Origin: Holophaga sp.
Lineage (GTDB): Bacteria; Acidobacteriota; Holophagae; Holophagales; Holophagaceae
Length of the DNA: 11,976 bases
Direction: 5' to 3'
Assembly (NCBI GenBank): GCA_031292735.1
Contig: JARLGP010000183.1
Coordinates: forward strand, 1 to 11,976
Shown: positions 6,373 to 11,976 of the stretch, one piece after another
Layout: the number at the start of each line of letters is the position of its first letter
How positions within the stretch are numbered: position 1 is the first letter of the stretch
Notes under the pieces: generated by a model
Database searches by the model: none
Told to the model about the DNA's origin: nothing
What the model saw: only the letters and a program-made list of their open reading frames with translations
Translations under genes and position numbers: made by a program

Positions 6373-6391
6373 TACCTATATCATCACCTTT
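6350..6391 (+). promoter_or_regulatory. 42-bp palindromic operator over the rrf2-cydAB promoter
   Basis: The outer arms AAAGGTGATGAT (6350-6361) and ATCATCACCTTT (6380-6391) are perfect 12-bp inverted repeats. The centre GTATTAATAC (6366-6375) is itself a perfect palindrome on the same axis, between 6370 and 6371. Only four base pairs each side (6362-6365 against 6376-6379) break the symmetry. The element covers the -10 box and the expected start point, so a bound dimer or pair of dimers would block RNA polymerase. The obvious ligand is the Rrf2 protein encoded 13 bp downstream. It is not an exact match to the NsrR or IscR consensus as I remember them. Confidence 0.75.
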
Positions 6392-6403
6392 GCCCGGAGT
6401 CCC

Positions 6404-6847
6404 ATGCTCCAGATTGCCCGCCACACCGATTACGCCGCGCGCATCGTGCTGCACCTCGCCTGCCTGGGCGAGGGAGCCCAGGCCGCCATCGCCGAGATCG
6501 CCGAACAGCGCATGCTGCCGGAGTTCTTCGTCCGCCGCCTGATCGGCAAGCTGGTGCAGGGCGGCATCCTGGTCAGCAGCCGGGGCTCCTCGGGCGGGAT
6601 CCGCCTGGCCCGGCCGGCGGCCGAGATCACCATGCTCGACCTGGTGCGGGTCATGGAGGGCCCCATCGCCCTGAACCACTGCCTGGAACCCGAACACGCC
6701 TGCCCCTTCACCGGCACCTGCCCGGTGCAATCGGTGTGGGCCGAGGCCACCCGAGCCCTGGAAGCCACCCTGGCCGCCGCCCGCTTCGACACCCTGGCCA
6801 CCAGCCAATCCGGACACCAGTCCGCCCACCGCCTGCTCACTCACTGA
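6404..6847 (+). CDS. Rrf2-family transcriptional regulator with three clustered cysteines
   Basis: A 147-residue winged-helix regulator. MLQIARHTDYAARIVLHLA is the usual Rrf2 opening. Residues 28-60 hold the recognition helix region (IAEIAEQRMLPEFFVRRLI) and 59-86 the wing with the family signature SSGGIRLARPAAEITMLDLV. Cysteines C93, C100 and C106 (spacing x6 and x5) sit where IscR, NsrR and RirA bind an Fe-S cluster, so it probably senses NO, oxygen or Fe-S status. An in-frame start at 6281 would fall upstream of the promoter, so the ATG at 6404, with GGAG four bases upstream, is preferred. cydA starts 55 bp downstream on the same strand. Autorepression and control of cytochrome bd are inferred from the promoter palindrome and gene order. 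Confidence 0.88.
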   Translation: MLQIARHTDYAARIVLHLACLGEGAQAAIAEIAEQRMLPEFFVRRLIGKLVQGGILVSSRGSSGGIRLARPAAEITMLDLVRVMEGPIALNHCLEPEHACPFTGTCPVQSVWAEATRALEATLAAARFDTLATSQSGHQSAHRLLTH

Positions 6848-6855
6848 ACGCATCC

Positions 6856-6871
6856 CGGCCTTCCGAGGCCG
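6856..6871 (+). other. Small hairpin between rrf2 and cydA
   Basis: The 6-bp stem CGGCCT/AGGCCG has a 4-nt TCCG loop and no following T tract, so it is not an intrinsic terminator. It could act as an RNA-processing or stability element that adjusts cydA levels relative to rrf2. It may also be chance in GC-rich DNA. Confidence 0.35.
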
Positions 6872-6902
6872 AACCCACAACCCTGCTTGCTGGGAGATCC
6901 CT

Positions 6903-8216
6903 ATGGACGTCCTGCTACTCTCGCGCCTGCAGTTCGCCGTCGCGACCTACTTCCACTTCCTGTTCGTGCCGCTCACCCTGGGCCTGTCCATGCTGGTGGC
7001 GATCATGGAGACCCTCTACGTGCGCCGCAAGGATCCGGACTACCTGCGGATGGCCAAGTACTGGGGAAGGCTGTTCCTCATCAATTTCGCCATCGGCATC
7101 GTCACCGGGATCACCCTGGAGTTCCAGTTCGGCACCAACTGGAGCCGCTACGCCGTCTACGTGGGCGACATCTTCGGCTCCCTGCTGGCCATCGAGGCCA
7201 CCGCGGCCTTCTTCCTGGAATCCACCTTCATCGCGGTGTGGGTGTTCGGCTGGGACAAGCTTTCGGCCAGGGCGCACTGTGCGAGCATCTGGCTGGTGGC
7301 CGGGGCCTCCAGCCTGAGCGCCTTCTGGATCCTGGTGGCCAACGCCTGGATGCAGCACCCGGTGGGCTATGTGCTGCGCGGCGGACGGGCCGAGCTGGCC
7401 AGCTTCGGGGCGGTGGTGGGCCAGCGCTTCGCCATCCTGGAATTCGTGCACACCCTGGGCGGCGCCTACACCCTGGCCGGCATGTTCGTGCTGGGCATCT
7501 CCGCCTGGCACCTGGGCCGCGGCCGGGAGGTGGCGTTCTTCAAGAAGTCGTTCCGGCTGGCCGTGGTGTGGACCCTGGTGTTCGCCCTGTTCGAGATCGG
7601 CCAGGGCCACATGAACGCGGAGATCCTCCAGGAGGCCCAGCCCGCCAAGCTCGCCGCCATGGAAGCGCACTGGGAGACCGGGCGCCACGTGCCCATGAAC
7701 CTGGTGGCCTGGCCCGACCCGGCCCACCAGCGCAACAGCGTGCAGGCCCTGTCGGTGCCCGGCGCCCTGAGCCTGATGGCGGGCTACGCCACCGACACCG
7801 AGGTGAAGGGGCTCAAGGATTTTCCCGCCGACCAGCGGCCGCCGGTGCTGCCGGTGTTCCTGGCGTTCCGGCTGATGGTGGGCCTGGGCATCCTGTTCCT
7901 GGCGGTGAGCGTCTACGCCTTCCTGAAACGGGACAGCATCGAAGCCCAGCCGCGCCTGCTGAAGCTGCTGCCCTGGCTGATCCCCCTGCCCTACCTGGCC
8001 AACCAGCTGGGCTGGACCCTGTCCGAACTGGGCCGGCAGCCCTGGATCGTCTACGGGATCATGCGCACCCGCGACGCCGTGTCGCCCATCGCCCTGATCC
8101 AGGTGGCGACCTCGCTGGTGGCCTTCTTCCTGGTCTACGCCCTGCTGGGGGCGGCCGACTTCTACCTGCTCTGCAGATTCGCCCGCAAGGGCCCCGATCC
8201 CCTGAAAGCCCGTTGA
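6903..8216 (+). CDS. cydA: Cytochrome bd quinol oxidase subunit I
   Basis: Subunit I carries the quinol site and all three hemes of cytochrome bd, which reduces oxygen to water at high affinity in the inner membrane. At 437 residues it is the short Q-loop form (E. coli has about 520). H18 in YFHFLFVPLTLG matches the high-spin heme ligand H19 of E. coli. H183 (EFVHTLGG) and M325 (FRLMVGLG) match the heme b558 ligands H186 and M393. E98 and E105 (AIEATAAFFLES) match the conserved acidic residues E99 and E107. The quinol-loop segment (AAMEAHWETG, 251-260) and the signature GRQPW (377-381) are present. GGGAG lies six bases before the ATG. It follows the Rrf2 gene by 55 bp and precedes cydB by 10 bp. 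Confidence 0.97.
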   Translation: MDVLLLSRLQFAVATYFHFLFVPLTLGLSMLVAIMETLYVRRKDPDYLRMAKYWGRLFLINFAIGIVTGITLEFQFGTNWSRYAVYVGDIFGSLLAIEATAAFFLESTFIAVWVFGWDKLSARAHCASIWLVAGASSLSAFWILVANAWMQHPVGYVLRGGRAELASFGAVVGQRFAILEFVHTLGGAYTLAGMFVLGISAWHLGRGREVAFFKKSFRLAVVWTLVFALFEIGQGHMNAEILQEAQPAKLAAMEAHWETGRHVPMNLVAWPDPAHQRNSVQALSVPGALSLMAGYATDTEVKGLKDFPADQRPPVLPVFLAFRLMVGLGILFLAVSVYAFLKRDSIEAQPRLLKLLPWLIPLPYLANQLGWTLSELGRQPWIVYGIMRTRDAVSPIALIQVATSLVAFFLVYALLGAADFYLLCRFARKGPDPLKAR

Positions 8217-8226
8217 GGAGGCAAGC

Positions 8227-9252
8227 ATGTTCGAGACCATCTGGTTCATCATCTGGGGCGTGGCCTGGGCCGTGTATTTCATGCTGGACGGCTTCGACCT
8301 GGGCCTGGGCACCGTATTTCCCTTCCTGGCCCGCCAGGAGACCGACAAGCGGGTGGTGATCAACGCCATGGGGCCGTTCTGGGACGGCAACGAGGTGTGG
8401 CTGATCACCGCCGGCGGGGTCACCTTCGCCGCCTTCCCGCGGGCCTATGCGGTGATGTTCTCGGGGCTGTACACCCCGCTGATGCTGCTGCTGTTCGCCC
8501 TCATCCTGCGCGGGGTGGCCTTCGAGTTCCGCGGCAAGGTGGACAGCGCCGGCTGGCGCCGCACCTGGGACGGCTGCCTGGTGTTCGGCTCGTTCCTGCC
8601 GGCCCTGCTGCTGGGGGTGGCCTTCGCCAACATCTTCATGGGCCTGCCCATCGACGCCGTGGGGATCTTCCACGGCAACCTGCTCACCCTGCTCAACCCC
8701 TACGGCCTGGTGGGCGGGCTCACCTTCGTGCTGGTGTTCGCGGTGCACGGCCTGCTCTGGCTGGCCACCCGCTGCGAGGGCGCGCTGCTGATCCGGGCCG
8801 GCGCCATGGCCCGGCGGCTGTGGCTGGCGGAAGCGGTGCTGGCGGTGCTGTTCCTGGCCATGACCTGGTTCAGCACGCCGCTCTGGCAGAACGTGCTGGC
8901 CAAGCCCTGGCTGCTGCCGCTGCCGCTGCTGGCCGTGGCCGGGCTGCTGGGGGCGCGGGTGTGGATGGGCCGGGGCGCCTGGTGGAAGGCCTGGCTCGCC
9001 TCCTCCGCGCTCATCCTGGGCACCGTGCTGTTCGGCGTGGCCGGGCTGTTCCCCAACCTGCTGCCCTCCCGCCTGGCCCCCGCGGCCAGCCTCACCGCCT
9101 TCAACAGCGCCTCCAGCCCCCTCACCCTCAAGATCATGCTGGGCGTGGTGCTGTGCTGCCTGCCGGTGGTGATCGGCTACCAGCTGTGGGTCTACCTCAC
9201 CTTCCGGGATCCGGTGAACGCCGCCTCCATCGCCAAGGGCCCGGCCTACTGA
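8227..9252 (+). CDS. cydB: Cytochrome bd quinol oxidase subunit II
   Basis: A 341-residue, highly hydrophobic subunit II, which pairs with CydA and stabilises the heme centre. Family landmarks are LDGFDLGLG (20-28), FWDGNEVWLITAGG (51-64), ILRGVAFEFRGK (93-104), FHGNLLTLLNPYGLVGG (148-164) and the C-terminal SSPLTLKIMLG (296-306). The strong ribosome site GAGGAGG overlaps the cydA stop region, five bases before the ATG. No small cydX-like gene follows: the aminotransferase gene on the other strand ends inside the last codons of cydB. No cydCD assembly genes are in the window. No terminator is visible after the stop. Confidence 0.97.
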   Translation: MFETIWFIIWGVAWAVYFMLDGFDLGLGTVFPFLARQETDKRVVINAMGPFWDGNEVWLITAGGVTFAAFPRAYAVMFSGLYTPLMLLLFALILRGVAFEFRGKVDSAGWRRTWDGCLVFGSFLPALLLGVAFANIFMGLPIDAVGIFHGNLLTLLNPYGLVGGLTFVLVFAVHGLLWLATRCEGALLIRAGAMARRLWLAEAVLAVLFLAMTWFSTPLWQNVLAKPWLLPLPLLAVAGLLGARVWMGRGAWWKAWLASSALILGTVLFGVAGLFPNLLPSRLAPAASLTAFNSASSPLTLKIMLGVVLCCLPVVIGYQLWVYLTFRDPVNAASIAKGPAY

Positions 9253-10349
9253 AGGTAGCGCTCCAGCTGGTCCAGCGCCTCGGGGAAGTCCCGCCGGCCG
9301 TAGCCGAAGCGCAGGTGGGCGTCCCCGTAGTCGAACCGGGAGCTGGGCACCAGCATGATGCCGGTGTCCCGCAGCAGGGCGGCGCAGAAGGCATCGGCGC
9401 CGCCCTGGCGCAGCCTGGGAAAGGTGGTGGAGCCGGCCCGCGGCCGGCGCCAGGAGAACAGGTCCGCGCGCCGTTCCAGGAAGCCTTCCAGCAGGTCCAG
9501 GTTGGCCTTCAGCCGGTTCCGGCTGCGGGCGAACAGGGCCTCGGCGTGGCGCACGGCGATGCCGCCCAGGAACTCGCTGGGCGCCGGGGTGCAGATGGTG
9601 AGGTAGTCCTTGAAGGCCGCCAGCTCCCCCATCAGGAAGCGGTCGTGGCTGGCCAGCCAGCCCAGGCGCAGCCCGGCCAGGCCGTAGGCCTTGGACAGGC
9701 AGTTGAGGGAGACGGCCCGTTCGTAGAGGTCGCAGGCCGCCGGCAGGCGCTCGCCGGGATCCTGTTCCAGCCCGCGGTAGACCTCGTCCGAGAACAGCCA
9801 GACCCCGGCCCGGCGGGCGATGTCCACCACCTCCAGCCAGGCGTCCCGGCTGAACAGGAAGCCGGTGGGATTGTGCGGCGCGGAGACCAGGATGGCCCGG
9901 GTGTTGGGCCGGAGCAGCCGCTTGAGCTCGGCGGGATCCAGCGCCCAGCCCCGTTCCGGATCGGCCTCCCAGAGCGAGACCTCCGCGCCCGCCGATTTGG
10001 CCACCTCGAAGTGCGACTGGTAGCCGGGGCTGTGCGCCACCAGGTGGTCGCCGGGGCCCAGGGCCACGTTCATGAAGGCGAAGATGGGCTCCTCGGCCCC
10101 GGTGAACACCAGGATGTCCTCGGCCGCGGCGGTGCCGTAGAGCCCGGCGATGTCCCGGCGCAGGGCGGGATCCCCGGTGGATTCGGTGTAGCCCAGCCAG
10201 ACCTCGCCCAGGCCCTCGGCGGCTCCGGGTTCCAGGGCCAGCAGCTCGGCCACGGACAAGGCTTCCGGGTCGCTGGAGCCCAGCAGTCGCCTGGCGGTGA
10301 ACTCGTGCCGGGCGAAGAACCGTTCCAGGGAAAAGGGTCGGATGGCCAT
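9246..10349 (-). CDS. PLP-dependent class I/II aminotransferase
   Basis: A 367-residue fold-type I aminotransferase. The PLP-binding set is complete: SAPHNPTG (156-163, N160), FSDEVYRG (186-193, D188 and Y191), the Schiff-base lysine K220 in NCLSKAYGLAGLRLGW, and R347 (HLRFGYG), which normally binds the substrate carboxylate. The substrate cannot be read from the sequence. The early part (FSLERFFARHEFTA, YTESTGDPALRRDIAGLY) resembles a broad set of poorly characterised aminotransferases, some annotated as capreomycidine synthase-like. The open frame continues upstream to 11291, but that stretch is antisense to the PocR-GGDEF gene, so the ATG at 10349 is chosen; its ribosome site is weak. It converges on cydB with a 7-bp overlap. 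Confidence 0.9.
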   Translation of the reverse strand: MAIRPFSLERFFARHEFTARRLLGSSDPEALSVAELLALEPGAAEGLGEVWLGYTESTGDPALRRDIAGLYGTAAAEDILVFTGAEEPIFAFMNVALGPGDHLVAHSPGYQSHFEVAKSAGAEVSLWEADPERGWALDPAELKRLLRPNTRAILVSAPHNPTGFLFSRDAWLEVVDIARRAGVWLFSDEVYRGLEQDPGERLPAACDLYERAVSLNCLSKAYGLAGLRLGWLASHDRFLMGELAAFKDYLTICTPAPSEFLGGIAVRHAEALFARSRNRLKANLDLLEGFLERRADLFSWRRPRAGSTTFPRLRQGGADAFCAALLRDTGIMLVPSSRFDYGDAHLRFGYGRRDFPEALDQLERYLQ

Positions 10350-10404
10350 GCAGCCAGGGTACAACACCCGGCGCAGGTTTTGCGCTCGGCCGGTCTCCAT
10401 CCGG

Positions 10405-10433
10405 CTTATGCTTGCAAGCGAATCCAGCGACAA
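10405..10433 (-). promoter_or_regulatory. Possible promoter of the aminotransferase gene
   Basis: Reading the minus strand, TTGTCG (10433-10428) and CATAAG (10410-10405) are 17 bp apart, each with partial match to the sigma-70 boxes. A perfect 10-bp palindrome, GCTTGCAAGC (10410-10419), sits in the spacer and touches the -10 box, so it might be an operator. Transcription would begin near 10398, about 50 nt before the start codon. The same 132-bp divergent spacer must also drive the PocR-GGDEF gene, for which I see no convincing promoter. Confidence 0.35.
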
Positions 10434-10481
10434 CATGGCCTTTTCAACCCGACGGGACCGATCCATCCGGAGATCCGGCTC

Positions 10482-11645
10482 ATGAGCGACTATCGTCTTT
10501 CCGATCTGCTCGACATGTCGATTGTCCAGCGTCTGGCCGATGCCAATTTCCGCATCAGCGGCATGCCCATGACCATCGTCGACCCGGTGGACGGCGCGTT
10601 CCTGGTCAAGGCCGGCTTTTCCGACATATGCAGCCGCTTCCACCAGATGGACCCGCGGACGCGGGAACAGTGCCGGCTCAGCGACCGGACCATCCTGGAG
10701 CACCTGGACCAGGAGGTCTACCGCTATCCCTGCAACAACGGGCTGTGGCAGATCGCCATGCCCATCATGGTGGCGGGCCGGCACCTGGGGACCATGTTCC
10801 TGACCCAGTTCTGGTCCGACCAGGAGGCGGTGGACCGGACGCAGTTCGCCGACCAGGCCCGCCGCTACGGGTTCGACCCGGAAGCCTACCTGGCGGCCCT
10901 GGACCGCATGCCGCGGCTGAGCCAGGACCGGCTGGCCACCATCGTCTGCTACGACCAGGCGCTGGTCCACTTCATCGCCGACCTGGCGGAGCAGTCGATC
11001 CGGGTCATCGAGGCCAGGAGCGAGCTGGAACGGCGGGTCCAGGAACGCACCGCCGACCTGGCCGAGGTCAACGACCTGCTGCGCATGGAGATTTCCGAGC
11101 GCAAGCATTTCGAGGAGAAGCTCAGGGAGCTTTCGGAGATCGACTACCTCACCGGCATCTTCAACCGGAGGAAGCTGTTCGACATCATGGAGGTGGAGAT
11201 CGGCAAATCCCACCGCTACAGCCGGCCGCTGGCCCTGATCCTGCTCGACCTGGACCGCTTCAAGCGGGTCAACGACCGCCACGGGCACCACGTGGGCGAC
11301 GCGGTGCTCCAGGACCTGGTGCAGGTGGTCAAGCGGTGCCTGCGCAAGGTGGATGTGTTCGCCCGCTACGGCGGGGAGGAGTTCATCGTGGTCTGCGCGG
11401 AAACCGGCCAGGAGGGGGCCCTGGTGCTGGCCGAAAAGATCCGCTCCGCCGTGGAGGCCACGGTCTTCCCGGTCGCGGGCCAGGTGACCGTCAGCGCGGG
11501 CGTGGCGGAGTACCAGGACGGCAACAGCGACGCCCGCCTCATCGAGCGGGCCGACGCGGCGCTGTATGCCGCCAAGCGCCAGGGCCGCAACCGGGTTGTG
11601 GCCGCCGGCGACGGACCCGGGGCCGGCCCGGGGGAAGTGAGCTAG
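10482..11645 (+). CDS. PocR-domain sensor diguanylate cyclase (GGDEF)
   Basis: A 387-residue soluble signalling protein. Residues about 5-170 form a PocR sensory domain, recognisable by [17 protein letters not shown], the cysteine-bearing stretches around C50, C64 and C84 ([14 protein letters not shown]) and GTMFLTQFW. PocR domains bind small molecules; the founding member is the propanediol-utilisation regulator. Residues 171-218 are a charged coiled-coil linker. Residues 220-372 are the GGDEF domain: active site GGEEF (297-301), the metal and substrate residues of [12 protein letters not shown] (254-265), and an intact inhibitory site RKVD (288-291) five residues before the motif. It should therefore make cyclic di-GMP from GTP with product inhibition. 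ATG at 10482 has GGAG nine bases upstream; the frame is open much further up but that part is antisense. The Gly/Pro-rich tail ends in a stop shared with rho. Confidence 0.93.
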   Translation: MSDYRLSDLLDMSIVQRLADANFRISGMPMTIVDPVDGAFLVKAGFSDICSRFHQMDPRTREQCRLSDRTILEHLDQEVYRYPCNNGLWQIAMPIMVAGRHLGTMFLTQFWSDQEAVDRTQFADQARRYGFDPEAYLAALDRMPRLSQDRLATIVCYDQALVHFIADLAEQSIRVIEARSELERRVQERTADLAEVNDLLRMEISERKHFEEKLRELSEIDYLTGIFNRRKLFDIMEVEIGKSHRYSRPLALILLDLDRFKRVNDRHGHHVGDAVLQDLVQVVKRCLRKVDVFARYGGEEFIVVCAETGQEGALVLAEKIRSAVEATVFPVAGQVTVSAGVAEYQDGNSDARLIERADAALYAAKRQGRNRVVAAGDGPGAGPGEVS

Positions 11646-11976
11646 GAACGCCTGCCGGAGGGCGGCGGGGCCTCCTGGAGGTTGGAAAGGAAGTCGTCGT
11701 TGCTCCGGCTCTTGCCCAGCCGGTCCAGCAGCAGTTCCATGCTTTCCACCGGACCGCTGGAACTGAGGATCTTGCGCAACACCCAGATCTTGGCCAGGCG
11801 CGCCGGCTCGATGAGGAGATCCTCCTTGCGGGTGCCGGACTTCTGGATGTCCATGGCCGGGAAGATCCGCTTGTCGCTGAGCTTGCGGTCCAGGCAGATC
11901 TCGCTGTTGCCGGTGCCCTTGAACTCCTCGAAGATCACGTCGTCCATGCGCGACCCCGTCTCGACGAGCGCCGTGG
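11642..11976 (-). CDS. rho: Transcription termination factor Rho, C-terminal part (partial)
   Basis: The last 110 residues of Rho are visible; the gene continues beyond the window. [19 protein letters not shown] is the conserved region before the subunit-interface segment, and [20 protein letters not shown] contains the arginines that act in trans on ATP in the hexamer (E. coli R353 and R366). The end ([20 protein letters not shown], then [12 protein letters not shown]) is the usual Rho C-terminus, with a short extra tail [11 protein letters not shown]. Rho is the RNA-dependent ATPase helicase that ends untranslated transcripts. The stop codon lies in the same CTAG as the stop of the converging diguanylate cyclase gene. 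Confidence 0.97.
   Translation of the reverse strand, partial: TALVETGSRMDDVIFEEFKGTGNSEICLDRKLSDKRIFPAMDIQKSGTRKEDLLIEPARLAKIWVLRKILSSSGPVESMELLLDRLGKSRSNDDFLSNLQEAPPPSGRRS

Noticed and set aside
6915..8423. A 502-codon minus-strand frame opposite cydA
   Set aside because: His/Gln/Gly-rich shadow of cydA with no motif; the CydA heme ligands are clear on the plus strand.
8397..10481. Long plus-strand extension upstream of the PocR-GGDEF protein
   Set aside because: It runs out of frame through cydB and antisense to the aminotransferase, and the sequence is Arg/Gly/Pro low complexity. The protein's conserved start is the ATG at 10482.
10350..11291. Upstream extension of the aminotransferase frame on the minus strand
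   Set aside because: It is antisense to the diguanylate cyclase and has no family similarity; aminotransferase homology begins at the ATG at 10349.

Overview
The window is about 12 kb of GC-rich bacterial chromosome in which almost every base is coding. It looks like core metabolism plus envelope genes, not a mobile island: there are no transposases, integrases, phage genes or CRISPR repeats. The gene set is a type II/type IV-pilus-like secretion operon ending in a cohesin-tailed secretin and a pseudopilin, a short-Q-loop cytochrome bd, a PocR-GGDEF sensor and Rho. With the composition, it suggests an anaerobic or microaerobic Acidobacteriota of the Holophagae type (Geothrix-like). That placement is inferred from gene content, not from a search.

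Region 1 (1-4303, + strand) is the end of a secretion/pilus assembly operon. It holds the proline-rich tail of a PilN-like gene, then PilO-like and PilP/GspC-like inner-membrane proteins, a lipoprotein-type secretin and a GspG-type major pseudopilin. The first three genes are joined by 4-bp overlaps. The order PilN-PilO-PilP-secretin-pseudopilin describes an inner-membrane platform, a periplasmic connector with an 18-proline spacer, an outer-membrane pore and the pseudopilus subunit. Two features of the secretin are unusual: an N-terminal TPR-like region and a C-terminal cohesin-like domain.

Region 2 (4304-6231, + strand) is housekeeping. A tRNA-Leu(CAG) has its own promoter and terminator. 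rpsO follows, with a possibly structured leader and a clear terminator. A Nudix hydrolase of the ADP-ribose pyrophosphatase type then overlaps a TsaC/YciO-family protein by 4 bp.

Region 3 (6232-9252, + strand) is a respiratory operon: an Rrf2-family regulator with three clustered cysteines, then cydA and cydB. The rrf2 promoter lies largely inside a 42-bp palindrome whose 12-bp outer arms match perfectly. There is no evident separate promoter before cydA, so the regulator probably controls itself and the oxidase together.

Region 4 (9246-11976) has a PLP-dependent aminotransferase (- strand), a divergent PocR-GGDEF diguanylate cyclase (+ strand), and the C-terminal part of rho (- strand, running off the window). 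Both convergent junctions are overlapping gene ends without intrinsic terminators. At 11642-11645 the two stop codons share one CTAG.

I found no clearly new multi-gene system. The most worthwhile leads are the cohesin-tailed secretin operon with its polyproline connector, and the Rrf2 palindrome controlling cytochrome bd.
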